This document shows, in pieces, positions 1-10,211 of a DNA stretch of 64,000 bases (position 1 is the stretch's first letter; the number at the start of each line of letters is the position of its first letter). A model generated the notes under the pieces. The model made no database searches, had not been told where the DNA came from, and saw only the letters and a list, made by a program, of their open reading frames with translations. Both the position numbers and the translations under genes were made by a program. The stretch is taken from NCBI RefSeq assembly GCF_003217325.1, contig NZ_QJTI01000011.1:1-64000 (forward strand), written 5' to 3'. This DNA is from Rhodopseudomonas faecalis (lineage in GTDB: Bacteria; Pseudomonadota; Alphaproteobacteria; Rhizobiales; Xanthobacteraceae).

Positions 1-95
1 TTGTTCGGATCTTGCTCAAACCGAACCAACTGATTGTCGACAGTGTCCAGACTCTCGTTGGTCTCAGTGAGAAATTCGCGCAACAAGTCGTCCAT
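1..95 (-). CDS. cheA: Chemotaxis histidine kinase CheA, N-terminal 31 residues only
   Basis: Reading leftward from an ATG at 95, the frame encodes MDDLLREFLTETNESLDTVD and stays open to the window edge. This is the typical start of alphaproteobacterial CheA: the first helix of the Hpt (P1) domain, which carries the phosphorylated histidine further on. CheA passes phosphate from receptor arrays to CheY and CheB. The gene lies downstream of two receptor genes on the same strand, which fits a chemotaxis cluster continuing beyond the window. Only the N-terminus is visible, so the call rests on the characteristic opening residues and the neighbours. Confidence 0.8.
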   Translation of the reverse strand, partial: MDDLLREFLTETNESLDTVDNQLVRFEQDPN

Positions 96-353
96 CGCGA
101 TACGCCTCCGTCACTCTTCGAGCTTCGCTCGCTACTCACACCAGCGATTTTCCTCGCCGGCTTACGCTGCAGTCTGGCGCCTCATCGGATGGCGTCACGG
201 TCTGGTTGAGCCTGCAGCATGGGCGAGCAACACCTTACATTTCGTGTACTCATCGAACGCACGTTCCACTCTGCTGCAGCAGTAGCGGGCGCAGCTCTAC
301 GCAGGCGTTAATTTTCTCGCCGGTACAAATACGAGTGAATCGCAACAAGTGGC

Positions 354-374
354 GCGCGACGTTAAACGTCGCGC
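354..374 (-). terminator. Stem-loop at the stop codon of the PAS-type receptor gene
   Basis: Two complementary 8-base arms (GCGCGACG and CGTCGCGC) enclose TTAAA, which contains the stop codon of the upstream receptor gene. No T-tract follows, so it may be an mRNA-end stem-loop rather than a true intrinsic terminator. The 266 bases between cheA and this receptor otherwise show no gene. Confidence 0.35.
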
Positions 375-2512
375 ACATTGCGTAAAAATCGAACGACTTC
401 CTGCTGCAGGCGAGAGCTGTCGCGCGACAGCAATTGCGCCGCCGACAGCACCTGCGCCGACGCTGAGCCGGTCTCGGTGGTGCCGCGTTGCACGTCGACG
501 ATATTGGACGATACTTCGCTGGTGCCCATCGCGGCCTGTTGCACGTTGCGCGCGATTTCCTGGGTTGCCGCGCCCTGCTCCTCCACCGCCGATGCGATGG
601 TGGCAGCGATCTCCGACATGCGGCCGATCGTGTCGCCGATCTCCCTGATAGCAGCCACAGAATCCCGGGTTGCGCCCTGAATGCCGCTGATCTGCTGGCT
701 GATCTCGCCGGTCGCTTTGGCGGTCTGTTCGGCGAGTGCCTTCACTTCGCTCGCGACCACCGCAAAGCCGCGTCCCGCTTCACCGGCGCGCGCCGCTTCA
801 ATGGTGGCGTTGAGCGCCAAGAGGTTGGTCTGACCGGCGATGGTGTTAATCAATTCCACCACGTCGCCGATGCGCGAAGCCGCTTCGGCGAGTTCGCCGA
901 CGCGATCATTGGTACGCCGCGCCTGATCGACGGCAACCGTTGCTATGGTTGACGATTCCTGAACCTGACGGCTGATTTCGTTCACCGATGACGACATTTC
1001 CTCAGCCGACGACGCCACCGACTGCACATTGGCGGAGGCCTGCTCGGCCGCCGCAGCCACCGAGGCGCTGAGCTCCTGGGAACGATCCGCGGTCTGCGTC
1101 AGGGTCGAAGCCGAGGCTTCCAGCTGGGTCGCGGCAGACGACACCGTTTCGATGATCTCGCCGACGGCGCCTTCGAAATTGTTGGCGAGCTGATGCATCT
1201 CGAGCTTGCGGTCATGCGCGGCACGTTCGGCGGCATCGCGCTGCGACTCGCGGTCGAAGCCGAGCTTGTTCTGCATCGCCTGGATGTTACGCAGCGCCAC
1301 GCCAACCTCGTCGTCACGCTCGACCAGCACGCGGCTGTTGAACTGACCCTGCGCGATCGCCTGCATGGTGGCATTGAGCCGGCCGACCGGACGCACGATG
1401 GCGCGGATCGCAAACAGCCCCATCAGGGTGCCGAGCACGAGGCCGATCACCAAGAGTGCCAGCGACACGCTCAGCACCAGATGGTATTCGTGCTGACTCG
1501 CTTCGTACTGACCATTGGCTTCCTTGATCTGCAGCTCGACCAGCGCATCGACGTCGGCCTTGGCGGCGTCGTACAGGTCGCGCGCTTTGCCGGTCAGCAA
1601 CACCCCGAGTTCGTCGAACCGGCCGCTGGCGATCATCGCCATGCCCGGCTGAATCGCCTGCTCGAAATAAGCGCGGTTGTGCTGCGCGAACAATTCGCCG
1701 AGCCGCTTCTCCTCGATCGTGCGCTCCTTCGCCGAATAGTCAGCAAAGGTCTTGTCGATCAGCTTGGAGTTGTCTGCCACGCGCTGCGAGACGTCGCTGA
1801 GCGGCGAGCCGACCTTGGCGCGAATGAAGATGCCGCGGATCGCCATGGCGCTGTCGAGCATGCGATCATTGATGGTGTAGAGCTGCGACAGCGGCACCGC
1901 GCGCTGCTCGAAGATCGATTGCAGCCGGATGTTGGTGTCGTGCGTCGCCCACAGACCGGCGGCGCCGATCAGCACCATCAACGCGGCCTGCACCGCCACC
2001 AGCGTGGTCAGCCGCGCCTTCAACGTGCGCGAGAACATCACAAACGCATCGCGCCAGCTCCGCCGCCGCACGATGCCGGCCACCACCCGGTAGTTGTGCG
2101 CCTTCTTTTCGCGGAACAGCCGATACACGTCCTCGGCTTCCTGGCGCTGATCGGCCGGCAGCTTGGTGCGCACCGACATGAAGCCGGTGACCTCGCCGTT
2201 TTCCCAGATCGGGGTCACGCTCGCCAGCACCCAATAGAAATCGCCGTTCTTGCGGCGGTTCTTGACTGCGCCAGCCCACGGCTTGCCTTCCTTCACCGTG
2301 TCCCACAGATCCGCGAACGCCTCGGCCGGCATGTCCGGGTGCCGCACGACATTATGCGGCTGACCGATCAGCTCCTCATGCGTAAACCCCGACGCTTCCA
2401 GAAACTGCTGATTGAAATAGGTGATCCGTCCCTTGGTATCGGTCTTCGAAACGATCAGCGTGTCATCACCGAGGACATATTCGTTCGAGGTGACGGGCTG
2501 GTTGTTACGCAT
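362..2512 (-). CDS. Methyl-accepting chemotaxis protein with N-terminal PAS domain (Aer-like)
   Basis: A 716-residue receptor. Residues ~10-110 form a PAS domain of the Aer type ([30 protein letters not shown]), the class that often binds FAD and reports redox or oxygen state. A membrane segment near residues 175-195, a four-helix sensor region, a second membrane segment near 360-385 and a HAMP domain follow. The C-terminal ~250 residues are the signalling domain, with the conserved hairpin tip ([17 protein letters not shown]). I place the start at the ATG at 2512 because GGAG lies 8 bases upstream; a 24-residue extension to 2584 has no homologous look. It lies next to cheA and a second receptor. 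Confidence 0.9.
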   Translation of the reverse strand: MRNNQPVTSNEYVLGDDTLIVSKTDTKGRITYFNQQFLEASGFTHEELIGQPHNVVRHPDMPAEAFADLWDTVKEGKPWAGAVKNRRKNGDFYWVLASVTPIWENGEVTGFMSVRTKLPADQRQEAEDVYRLFREKKAHNYRVVAGIVRRRSWRDAFVMFSRTLKARLTTLVAVQAALMVLIGAAGLWATHDTNIRLQSIFEQRAVPLSQLYTINDRMLDSAMAIRGIFIRAKVGSPLSDVSQRVADNSKLIDKTFADYSAKERTIEEKRLGELFAQHNRAYFEQAIQPGMAMIASGRFDELGVLLTGKARDLYDAAKADVDALVELQIKEANGQYEASQHEYHLVLSVSLALLVIGLVLGTLMGLFAIRAIVRPVGRLNATMQAIAQGQFNSRVLVERDDEVGVALRNIQAMQNKLGFDRESQRDAAERAAHDRKLEMHQLANNFEGAVGEIIETVSSAATQLEASASTLTQTADRSQELSASVAAAAEQASANVQSVASSAEEMSSSVNEISRQVQESSTIATVAVDQARRTNDRVGELAEAASRIGDVVELINTIAGQTNLLALNATIEAARAGEAGRGFAVVASEVKALAEQTAKATGEISQQISGIQGATRDSVAAIREIGDTIGRMSEIAATIASAVEEQGAATQEIARNVQQAAMGTSEVSSNIVDVQRGTTETGSASAQVLSAAQLLSRDSSRLQQEVVRFLRNVRDV

Positions 2513-2854
2513 TGAAAGTGCTCCACGGGTACGATTACGGAAACAACTGAAGACACGGGCGCCGCCGCAGCGGTCGCCGTTCATTGATGGCTTTGAAAAT
2601 CAGGGACGGCGTGACGGGACGAGCGCGACCACTTGGCGCCCAATCCTGCTTTTGAAGATCGACGACCGTTCGCTCCGCGCGGACCGTGAAGCAATCGGTG
2701 CTCAAGCTTCGAACTCCGGGCATGTTGGCCCGTTCTTGCGCATCGTCGCGCGGCGACGACGCCAAGTTCAGGCGCAATCAGGAGAGGGAGACAGTCATCG
2801 GCACGAGCTCTGGCACGCCAGCCGAGTAAATGGCCGGCTGCCTGCTCGCTCAGG

Positions 2855-2880
2855 GACGATACGATTAAATTTGTATCGTC
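2855..2880. repeat. Inverted repeat, 8-bp arms
   Basis: GACGATAC (2855-2862) and GTATCGTC (2873-2880) are perfect inverted copies separated by the AT-rich spacer GATTAAATTT. It lies about 340 bases upstream of the PAS receptor start. It could be an operator or an RNA hairpin; nothing assigns a regulator. Confidence 0.4.
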
Positions 2881-3126
2881 TTCGTAAATCTACGAAAGGG
2901 CAGGTCTTAATCTCAGTTCGACAATAGAATGATGAGGTTGGGCCATAAACGCCGCGCAGGCGCCGTCAGATTGCTCAAACATCGCCACTCGACACTCATA
3001 ATAGTACAGTGAGTTTGGGCACGCCGCGCTGACCGCGGCGCCCCGTTACTTGCCGTTAAGATTTCGGCTATGTCTTTGGCAATCGAAGGCGGCAGTTCGC
3101 ACGTCGTGATGCACGCGCATGATAAG

Positions 3127-3152
3127 GGCGGCCACCGGGCTGGATGGCCGCC
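3127..3152 (-). terminator. Terminator-like hairpin after the second receptor gene
   Basis: GGCGGCCA (3127-3134) pairs perfectly with TGGCCGCC (3145-3152) around a 10-base loop, 28 bases beyond the stop codon of the receptor at 3181. The bases after the stem on the minus strand (CTTATC) are only weakly U-rich. Confidence 0.5.
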
Positions 3153-3180
3153 ACCCCTCACCTATCGATCGTGTGACAGT

Positions 3181-5148
3181 TTACGCCGCGCGGACCGTGG
3201 CCAGGAATTTGCTGACCTCGTTCTGCAGACGAGCGCTGTCGCGTGACAGCGTCTGCGCCGCCGCCAGCACCTGGCTGGACGCCGAGCCGGTGGCGGTCGC
3301 GCCGTGCTCGACCTCGGCAACATTGGCCGAGACGTCGTGGGTGCCGCTGGCGGCGAGCTGCACGTTGCGGGAAATTTCCTGGGTCGCGGCGCCCTGCTGC
3401 TCCACTGCCGCGGCAATGGTCGAAGAGATTTCCGACATCTGCGCGATCGTGGTGCCGATCTTCTGGATCGCCGACACCGAGTCCTGGGTCGCGGTCTGAA
3501 TGCCGGCGATCTGCTGGCTGATCTCGCCGGTGGCCTTGGCGGTCTGTTCGGCGAGCGCCTTCACTTCGCTGGCGACCACCGCAAAGCCGCGCCCGGCATC
3601 GCCGGCCCGCGCCGCCTCGATGGTGGCGTTCAGCGCCAGCAGGTTGGTCTGATCGGCGATGGTGTTGATCAGCTCGACCACCTCGCCGATCCGCGCCGCC
3701 GCCGACGCCAGATCGCCGACGCTGGCATTGGTGGCGCGAGCCTGTTCGACTGCCTCGCCGGCGATCCGCGACGATTTTTGCACCTGCTGGCTGATCTCAC
3801 CGACCGACGTCGAAATCTCCTCAGTGGCGCTCGCCACCGAATTGACATTGGTCGAAGCTTCCTGAGAGGCGACCGCGACGCCGCGCGCCAGGTTCTGGGA
3901 CTGCAATGCGGTCGCGGTCAGCGTGGTGGCCGACGCTTCCAGCTCGGACGACGCGGCCGACACGGTTTCGATGATCTGCCCGACCGCGCTCTCGAAGTGG
4001 TCGGCGAGCTGGATCATGTCCAGGCGGCGCAGCTCCGCCTGGCGCTGATCTTCCGCCGCCTTGACCTCGAGCTCATCGCGGGCCTTCTGCTCGGCCTTCG
4101 ATTTGAAGGTCTCGACCGCGCTGGCGATCTCGCCGATTTCGTCCTTGCGGCCGAGGCCGGGCAGTACCACGGCGAAATTGCCGTTCGCCAATTCCAGCAT
4201 CGCCTTGTTCATCGCCGTGAGCGGACGCGACACCGAACGGCCGATCAGGAAGCCGAGCAGCCCGACCGCCACGATGATCACGCCGATGCCGATCTGCATG
4301 CGCAGCTGGGTGGCCGCGCGCGCCGCCTGCTCGGCCTTTTGCGCCTCGGCCCGATCGCGCGCGGTGACGCGCTCGACCTCGGCCATGATCGGCTCGATCC
4401 GGGCATAGCTCGCCGACATCGCCTTCTGCTCGGCAGCGACCAGCTGCGAGGTCTCCATCCAGGACGCGAACGCGGATTGATAGGCGTCGATCTTGGCGCG
4501 CAGATCGGCCTTCACCGGCGCCGGCAGCTCGGTCTGGGCAATCTTGCCGCGCAGCTCGTCGGCGCGCTGCTTCAGATCTTCGCCGTATTTGGCGACGCCG
4601 CGCAGCATGAAATCCTTCTCATGGCGACGCATCATCAGCATCGAGACCGCCAGCGACGGCTGATCGATCGTCTTGAGCGCGCCTTCAACCTCGTGCACCG
4701 ATTTGCGCAGGCTGCCTTCCAGGCCGGCATTCTCATTGAGGCCAAGCTTGACGCGCGCGGCGACCAGCGCGCCGAAATGCGCGACATAGTCGGCGTTGCC
4801 GGTCTGCACGGTCTGCAACTGCACGCGCAAATCGGCGCGGCCGGCGGCGTCCATGCGGCGCTCCATCTCCTTGAGATTGTCGCTCAGCTGCTGGCTCAGC
4901 CGGTTATGATCGGCGACGTATCTCTCATCCTTGCGCAGCAGAAAATCCTTCTCGGCGCGCCGCATCTCCAGCATCGTCATGTGAATGCGATCCTGCAGTT
5001 CGCCGATCGCGCGAGCGCGATCGTCCAGCTGGCGATGGACACTCTGGGAGGCGTCCCCCATCCAGAACAGCGCGCCAAGCATCAGGACACCAAGGATGCC
5101 AAGCACACTGATCGAGTTGATTTTGTGGGATAGACGCAAGCTAAACAT
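3181..5148 (-). CDS. Methyl-accepting chemotaxis protein with HBM-type sensor domain
   Basis: A 655-residue receptor. A membrane segment at ~12-30 is followed by a ~240-residue periplasmic helical region containing two similar motifs ([11 protein letters not shown] near residue 63 and [11 protein letters not shown] near 175). This is the signature of the helical bimodular (HBM) ligand-binding domain, which stacks two four-helix modules and in known members binds small organic acids. A second membrane segment near 290, a HAMP domain and a cytoplasmic signalling domain with the conserved hairpin tip follow. The signalling domain closely matches that of the neighbouring PAS receptor, suggesting shared coupling to the same CheA/CheW. 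The ligand cannot be read from sequence. Confidence 0.9.
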   Translation of the reverse strand: MFSLRLSHKINSISVLGILGVLMLGALFWMGDASQSVHRQLDDRARAIGELQDRIHMTMLEMRRAEKDFLLRKDERYVADHNRLSQQLSDNLKEMERRMDAAGRADLRVQLQTVQTGNADYVAHFGALVAARVKLGLNENAGLEGSLRKSVHEVEGALKTIDQPSLAVSMLMMRRHEKDFMLRGVAKYGEDLKQRADELRGKIAQTELPAPVKADLRAKIDAYQSAFASWMETSQLVAAEQKAMSASYARIEPIMAEVERVTARDRAEAQKAEQAARAATQLRMQIGIGVIIVAVGLLGFLIGRSVSRPLTAMNKAMLELANGNFAVVLPGLGRKDEIGEIASAVETFKSKAEQKARDELEVKAAEDQRQAELRRLDMIQLADHFESAVGQIIETVSAASSELEASATTLTATALQSQNLARGVAVASQEASTNVNSVASATEEISTSVGEISQQVQKSSRIAGEAVEQARATNASVGDLASAAARIGEVVELINTIADQTNLLALNATIEAARAGDAGRGFAVVASEVKALAEQTAKATGEISQQIAGIQTATQDSVSAIQKIGTTIAQMSEISSTIAAAVEQQGAATQEISRNVQLAASGTHDVSANVAEVEHGATATGSASSQVLAAAQTLSRDSARLQNEVSKFLATVRAA

Positions 5149-5447
5149 AAAAGACCATCATCTATTCTGGCGCGACCTGATCTCGCGTGGCCGCAAGACG
5201 GGGCTTCACGGCCACGTGGATCACGAGGTCGCGACATTGGACACGGATGAGAAGCTAAGGGGAGGAGTTGAACTACAAGCCGTCCCGGACTCTCGGTTGT
5301 AAGGGTGGCACAGCGCCCCTTAACCAATGGTCACAATCGAACGGTTTTACAACTAAACGACAACAACCACGGCAACGCCCGCGACGATCGATACTGATAC
5401 CATCGCGATACACCAATTTAGATACGAGGCGCGAAACGCCGTCTCAC

Positions 5448-5945
5448 CTAGCGCTCAAAGCGCGGGCCACACACTTCGCCCCAGGAGTGCACAATCGGCA
5501 GTCCTGCCATGGTGCTACGCAGATTGGCGAGCGAGATGCGCAATGCGGCGAGATCGATCGGCTTTGGAAAGCTCTGCAGCAGATCCATGCCGAGCGAGCG
5601 CGCATATTGCCGCGCGGCGCGGCGGCGCTCCGAACTCATCCCGCTGATCACGATCACCGGCCCCTGATAATTGGCCTCGGCCATCGCTTTCATGACGTCC
5701 TGACCGTCACCGTCGTCCAGCATCAGGTCGAGCGTGACGCAGGCAAAAGACCTGGTGCGCAGCAACTCGATGCCTTCGGCGCAGCTCGCAGCCTCGGTGA
5801 CTTCATACCCGGCCTTGCCCGCCGCACCGGCGATCAAGCCGCGCTGAACCGCGTCGTCGTCCACCACCAGCAGGCTCAACAGACCGAAAGTGGTGTCGCC
5901 CAAGGCAGGTGCCGCTTTCATGTCGTGTTTGTGTTGAACGCCCAT
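5448..5945 (-). CDS. Single-domain response regulator (receiver)
   Basis: A 165-residue protein with a receiver domain at ~22-145. It has the acidic pocket (D29-D31), a phospho-acceptor aspartate at D73 in TLDLMLDDGDG, a conserved S/T-region (VISGMSS) and the switch lysine in SFPKPID. No output domain follows, so it probably acts as a CheY-like protein or a phosphorelay intermediate. I choose the ATG at 5945 because AAGGAA lies 6 bases upstream; the more distal ATG at 5972 has no ribosome binding site. It sits upstream of the receptor genes on the same strand but 299 bases away, so it need not be co-transcribed with them. Confidence 0.85.
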   Translation of the reverse strand: MGVQHKHDMKAAPALGDTTFGLLSLLVVDDDAVQRGLIAGAAGKAGYEVTEAASCAEGIELLRTRSFACVTLDLMLDDGDGQDVMKAMAEANYQGPVIVISGMSSERRRAARQYARSLGMDLLQSFPKPIDLAALRISLANLRSTMAGLPIVHSWGEVCGPRFER

Positions 5946-6587
5946 GGCACGTTCCTTCGACGTCGAGTTCATCTGTGAATTTCGGTTTATCGTTTGGCGC
6001 GAAATTGGCAGTTAACACAAGGCAATCCCGAACGCGGGGAGCGCCCAGATCGCCCAATTAGTTTACAAGGGGTTACGAGCATCGATGACGAACGATAACA
6101 GCGACCTCTCCATGACGATCTGTGATCGAGATGCTGCCCACGCCCCTGCTTGATGCGAACACAAACGCTTCGCGCGCGAACCACACGCATCGATCGCATT
6201 GCAAGTCGAAGCGCAACAATGACGCACAGTTGTCATGAGGCATGCGCTGTGCGACGGTGAGCAATGCCGCAATTGATCACGACTACACGTGCCGAGCCGG
6301 CACGTTTCGCAGCGCTACACTAGATCTGCACTCATCCCCGCCGCTCTCGACTTGCATCGACGCGTCAGCGCGGAGTGGCGCACCGGCACGGCTGAGCTGT
6401 GGCCTCCGCTGCCCGGCCCGCCCCTGCCGCCTTGTCCGGCGCCACGAACGGCGCGCTCGCCGGCGCGTTGTCGGGTAGTCTGCCGCGGCCGGTATCAGCC
6501 TGCGCGCTGTTGATTCGGATCAATGTCATTGCGCTTCTTGCGCCGATGATGCGCCGCATTCCGATCCGTTCCGTCTAGAGGCATCCC
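5946..6587. other. Divergent intergenic region
   Basis: 642 bases separate the receiver gene (leftward) from the BON-domain gene (rightward), so promoters for both should lie here. I see one inverted repeat, ACGTGCC (6287-6293) with GGCACGT (6299-6305), and no convincing gene; the short overlapping frames at 6242-6559 have no family resemblance. Confidence 0.55.
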
Positions 6588-7238
6588 ATGACCGACTCCG
6601 AGTTGCGTCTGCACATCCTCGATGAGTTCGAGTTCGACCCCCGTTTCAACAGTGACCACCTCAAGGTCAGTGTCCAGAACAAGGCCGTCACGCTGACCGG
6701 CCATGTCAGCAGCTATGCCGAGAAGGTTGCCGCGATCGCCGCTGTGCGCCGTGTCAAGGGCGTGCGGGCGCTGTCCGAGTCGATCGAAGTGCGCTATCGC
6801 TTTGATCGCGCGGCGGACGACCAGATTGCGCAACGCGCCACCGATATTCTTGATTGGAATGTGCTGGTGCCGGCCAATGCCGTCGAGGTGCACGTCAAGG
6901 ACGGCTGGATCACGCTGACCGGCACCGTCGACTGGCACTATGAACGCAGCGCGGCTGAGGACGACGTGCGCAAGCTCGCCGGCGTGCAGGGCGTCACCAA
7001 TCTGATCGAAATCAACAATCCGCAGGTCGACACCTCCAGTATCCGCGCCCATATCGAATCGGCGCTGAAACGCCATGCCGAGATCGGCAGCAAGCCGATC
7101 CGGGTCACGGTGCAGAACGGCAATACCGTGGTGCTGGAAGGCAGCGTCGAGACCTGGGACGAACGGCTCGCTGTGCAAAACGCCGCCTGGTCGACGCCGG
7201 GGGTGGCGTCGGTCGACGACCGCCTGATGATCAGCTGA
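6588..7238 (+). CDS. BON-domain protein with three BON repeats
   Basis: 216 residues made almost entirely of three BON (OsmY/nodulation-type) domains at roughly 3-70, 76-143 and 148-216. Each has the pattern V.V.nG.VtLtG.V and an ending V.GV..v.. (ITLTGTVDWHYE in the second). BON domains bind membranes or phospholipids and occur in osmotic-stress proteins. There is no signal peptide, so unlike periplasmic OsmY this version is probably cytoplasmic. It sits beside, but convergent with, the stress-domain kinase gene at 7299, which fits a shared stress role without proving one. Confidence 0.85.
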   Translation: MTDSELRLHILDEFEFDPRFNSDHLKVSVQNKAVTLTGHVSSYAEKVAAIAAVRRVKGVRALSESIEVRYRFDRAADDQIAQRATDILDWNVLVPANAVEVHVKDGWITLTGTVDWHYERSAAEDDVRKLAGVQGVTNLIEINNPQVDTSSIRAHIESALKRHAEIGSKPIRVTVQNGNTVVLEGSVETWDERLAVQNAAWSTPGVASVDDRLMIS

Positions 7239-7298
7239 CGCGCGCTCACGGCGCACCGGCCGCGGCCGGTTCGCCGCCCGATCCGACGCCGATCGGCG

Positions 7299-8750
7299 CT
7301 AGGCCGAGGCCTCGGCCTCCGGGTCGGACTCCGGCGTGCGCAGCCCGGATCGGGATGGCGCGGGCTTGCGTACCACGGTGACGGTGCACGGCGCCTCGGC
7401 GGTGACCTTGGCCGACACGCTGCCGAGCAGCTTGCGCAGCGCCGAAGTGCGCCGCGCCCCGATCAGGATGTGATTGACGTGGCTTGCTTCGACGAAGTCG
7501 AGAATGGCCGCGGCGGGATCGACGGCCTCCAGCACATGCACCGTCAGCCGGTCGTCGGAAAGCTTGAGCGGCTCGGCCCAATGGCGCAGTTGCACCAGCC
7601 GGTCGACATGCTTGTTCTGGCCATGGGCGTCGAGCGTCTTGTCCAGCGTGATGCGGCCGAGTTTCAGCACGTTGACGCAGGCCAGCCGCGCCGATGGCAA
7701 CGTCGCCAGAATCCGCTCGGCGGTCAGCCGCAATTCGTCGTTGAGCGCGGTCGAGCCTTCGGCAAGATCGATCGCCACCATCAGGATCGGCGCCGACGAC
7801 AGTTCCGCGGCCAGCGAGGCGCTGGCGCGCCGTTGGCGCAGCTCCGGATTGAAGCGGCGGCGCAGCGCCGTGGTGAACGGATCGCGCTTCAGCTTCTCCG
7901 ACCGGGTGGTGAGCTTGACCTGATCGGGATGGGTCAGGTCGAACACCAGCTGCGCCGCGGTCGGATGGCGCCAGGCCGGCTCGATCTCCAGGCAGCGCAT
8001 CACCACTTCCTGCAGCCACGGCGGATAGTCAGGCCGCAACTGGCGCGGCGGCGGCGGATCGCGCCACAACCGCCGGCGCATGCCATACATGGTCTCGGTC
8101 TCGCCGAACGGCCGCTCGCCGGTGGTGAAGAAGTAGAGCAGCACGCCGAGCGCGAACAGATCGCTGCGCGGATCGTCGCGTACGCCGAGCAGCCGCTCGG
8201 GCGCCATATAAGGCGCGGTGCCGAACGGCAGCCGGAATTCCTCCTGCATCAGATCGGGCAGCACATCGCTGCACGCCAAGCCATAGTCGAGCAGCACCGC
8301 CTCGCCGCTCGGCCGGAACATGATGTTGCTCGGCTTGACGTCGTGGTGAATGACGTGCTGGCGGTGCAGATCGGCGAGCGCGGTGCCGATCCTGGCTGCG
8401 ATCTGCACGGCGTCGTCATAGGGCAACGGCAGTTCGGGCAGCCGGGACAGCAGCGCCTTGCCGGCGATCCGCTCCATCACGATGTAGGGCAGCACGTCAA
8501 AGCCGCCAGCCGCGACATAGGCCGGGACATGCGGGCCCGACAGCCGCGGCATGATCATCTGCTCCATCTCGAAGCTGACGATCGCCGCCGGGTCCTCGCC
8601 CTCGCCGATCCGCGGCAGTTTCATCACCATCTGGGTCGGGGAATCCGGACGGCGCACGATGAACAGCGTCGCCATGCCGCCCTGATGGATCGGTTCTTCG
8701 ATCACAAAGCCGTCAATGGTGGCGCCCGGCTCCAGCGTCACGGAGATCAT
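7299..8750 (-). CDS. Ser/Thr protein kinase fused to a universal stress (UspA) domain
   Basis: 483 residues. An N-terminal Hanks-type kinase domain occupies ~12-285. It has a glycine loop (HQGGMAT), ATP-anchoring K44, catalytic loop HHDVKPSN with D137 (HHD replaces the usual HRD), DYG at 155-157 instead of DFG, and the activation-segment motif YMAPE. Residues ~318-465 form a UspA domain ending in the nucleotide-binding pattern (ILIGARRTSALRKLLGS..AEAPCTVTVVR). No membrane segment is seen. The start lies 2 bases after the stop of the metallophosphoesterase gene, so the two are surely one operon. Kinase-Usp fusions are uncommon; the substrate is unknown. Confidence 0.88.
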   Translation of the reverse strand: MISVTLEPGATIDGFVIEEPIHQGGMATLFIVRRPDSPTQMVMKLPRIGEGEDPAAIVSFEMEQMIMPRLSGPHVPAYVAAGGFDVLPYIVMERIAGKALLSRLPELPLPYDDAVQIAARIGTALADLHRQHVIHHDVKPSNIMFRPSGEAVLLDYGLACSDVLPDLMQEEFRLPFGTAPYMAPERLLGVRDDPRSDLFALGVLLYFFTTGERPFGETETMYGMRRRLWRDPPPPRQLRPDYPPWLQEVVMRCLEIEPAWRHPTAAQLVFDLTHPDQVKLTTRSEKLKRDPFTTALRRRFNPELRQRRASASLAAELSSAPILMVAIDLAEGSTALNDELRLTAERILATLPSARLACVNVLKLGRITLDKTLDAHGQNKHVDRLVQLRHWAEPLKLSDDRLTVHVLEAVDPAAAILDFVEASHVNHILIGARRTSALRKLLGSVSAKVTAEAPCTVTVVRKPAPSRSGLRTPESDPEAEASA

Positions 8751-8752
8751 GG

Positions 8753-9493
8753 TCAGCGCCCTACCGACAGCCGCTCCGCCAGCGAGATCGGCAGCCCGTT
8801 GTTGCGGATCCGGGCCGCCGCGGCGGCGATATCATAGGGGACGCGGCAATAGTGCACCTCGCGGGTCTCGGTGTCGAACAGCGCATAGGCCGCCGCCGGG
8901 TTGCCGTCGCGCGGCTGGCCGACCGAGCCGACCACCACCAGCCATTGCCGCCCCGGCAGCAATTGCACCGGCACGCCGCTGGTCGGCACGAAGGACGTCA
9001 TCTTGCCGGTGACCGACAACGAATACAGCGCCGGGCGGTGGATGTGGCCGCAAAACGTCACATGGGCAAAGGTGGCCTGCATGCTGCGCGAGGCCACGCT
9101 GGAATCGGTGACATAGATCCAGTTCTCCGGCCGTGTGGCCTCGCCGTGAACGTACAGTCGGCTGTGCTGCTCCTCTTTCATCGGCAGGTTGGCGAGAAAC
9201 CGGCGCTGCGCGACGCCGAGTTCGCCGCGGGTCCATTCCATCGCCGCTTGCGCTTCGAGATTGAGCTGCACCTTGGTGTTGCCGACCGCGCAATCGTGAT
9301 TGCCCATCACCGCCAACGCGCCAGCGTCGACCAGCTCCATCACGGTGGTCACCACCCAGTCCGGATCGGCGCCATAGCCGACATAATCGCCGAGCAGCAC
9401 GTTTTGCTCGGCGCCCTGCGCGCGGGCGTCGGCGAGGCAGGCCTCGAAAGCCTGACGATTGCTGTGAATATCGGCGAACAGCGCAATCAGCAC
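8753..9493 (-). CDS. Metallophosphoesterase (calcineurin-like)
   Basis: 246 residues with the dimetal phosphoesterase motifs in order: FADIHSN (D8, H10), GDYVGYG, GNHD and GHIHRP near residue 153. These belong to the YfcE/ApaH-like calcineurin superfamily; substrates range from phosphoproteins to nucleotides. I choose the GTG at 9493 because GGAGGAAG sits just upstream and the first metal motif follows directly; the longer frame to 9601 adds 36 residues with no homologous look. It is the first gene of an operon with the kinase-Usp protein, so it could reverse that kinase's phosphorylation, but that is inference from proximity. Confidence 0.85.
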   Translation of the reverse strand: MLIALFADIHSNRQAFEACLADARAQGAEQNVLLGDYVGYGADPDWVVTTVMELVDAGALAVMGNHDCAVGNTKVQLNLEAQAAMEWTRGELGVAQRRFLANLPMKEEQHSRLYVHGEATRPENWIYVTDSSVASRSMQATFAHVTFCGHIHRPALYSLSVTGKMTSFVPTSGVPVQLLPGRQWLVVVGSVGQPRDGNPAAAYALFDTETREVHYCRVPYDIAAAAARIRNNGLPISLAERLSVGR

Positions 9494-9712
9494 CGCACTT
9501 CCTCCCCCAGTCCAGGCACCGGCTGGCGCCGGCCTCATTATTGTTGCGTCGGCGGCCTTCAAGGCCGCGCCGCAGCCGACCGCTCGCCTGTTGCCACACA
9601 CAGCGCTGCGCGCAGCGTCAGGTCACCGACCAAGCCTTGTTAACACATCGGCAACCAGATCCAGCAACGCCGTCACGGCCACCGAGGCCCAATTCGCAGC
9701 GCATATCATTCC

Positions 9713-9726
9713 TTGATCTGGCGCAA
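9713..9726 (+). promoter_or_regulatory. FixK/FNR-type box upstream of the DUF6455-like gene
   Basis: TTGATCTGGCGCAA fits the rhizobial FixK consensus TTG(A/C)-N6-(T/G)CAA. It ends 56 bases before the start codon at 9783, which would suit a class II activator site if transcription starts near 9760. No binding evidence. Confidence 0.5.
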
Positions 9727-9782
9727 GTGGAAAAGCCGCCCCCCATGACAGCATTCTTGTCAAGTATGGGTTGGAGGCGTCC

Positions 9783-10211
9783 ATGACCTCGTCCGGCAAG
9801 CATTCACGAGGCACTCGTCTTCCGAACGAAGTGGCCGATGTTATCCGGGAATGGGAAGAGATCATCGCAAGCCCCGAGGAGCTCGCCGCCTTCGGCCGCG
9901 CCATGGCCAACATGGTCAAGGATTTCGGCTTGTCGCCAAACGAATTGCGCGCCCTCGCAACCAAGGGCAGCAACTCTAAGGAACTGCCATGCTTGCTCGA
10001 AGCATTGAAGATCAGCATTCGCTCGTTGGCAGAAAAGGAGCCGATGCTCCTCAACGATCTGCGCCGGGCTTGCGCGATGTGTGAACACAAGCAAGAGTGC
10101 GACAACGATATCGCCGCCGGCACGCTGGTGCCGAGCTATCAACGCTACTGCCTGAACGTCGAAATCCTCAACTGGCTGCAGAGCGAAGCCAAGTTCAATC
10201 TCGATTCCTGA
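9783..10211 (+). CDS. Small cytoplasmic protein, DUF6455-like, with conserved Cys motif
   Basis: 142 residues, no signal peptide or membrane segment. The C-terminal half has CAMCEHKQEC and a later YCLN, a cysteine arrangement that I associate with DUF6455-type proteins; it could bind a metal or Fe-S cluster. The ATG at 9783 has GGAGG 6 bases upstream. A FixK-type box lies upstream and the oxygen-regulated bchE gene follows, so expression at low oxygen is likely. The function is unknown and the family name is from memory. Confidence 0.7.
   Translation: MTSSGKHSRGTRLPNEVADVIREWEEIIASPEELAAFGRAMANMVKDFGLSPNELRALATKGSNSKELPCLLEALKISIRSLAEKEPMLLNDLRRACAMCEHKQECDNDIAAGTLVPSYQRYCLNVEILNWLQSEAKFNLDS

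Larger units (their letters stand above)
2513..3180. other. Intergenic region between two receptor genes
   Basis: 668 bases without a supported gene. They hold the upstream region of the PAS receptor gene, an inverted repeat at 2855-2880 and a terminator-like hairpin at 3127-3152 after the second receptor gene. Short frames here lack ribosome binding sites and family resemblance. Confidence 0.6.

Noticed and set aside
12-285. Two short plus-strand frames at the left edge
   Set aside because: They run over the start of cheA, which reads clearly on the minus strand.
3304-5133. 609-codon frame opposite the HBM receptor
   Set aside because: Leu/Arg/Gly-rich shadow of a coiled-coil coding region.
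6242-6559. Short frames in the region before the BON-domain gene
   Set aside because: Overlap each other on both strands, low-complexity composition and no ribosome binding sites.
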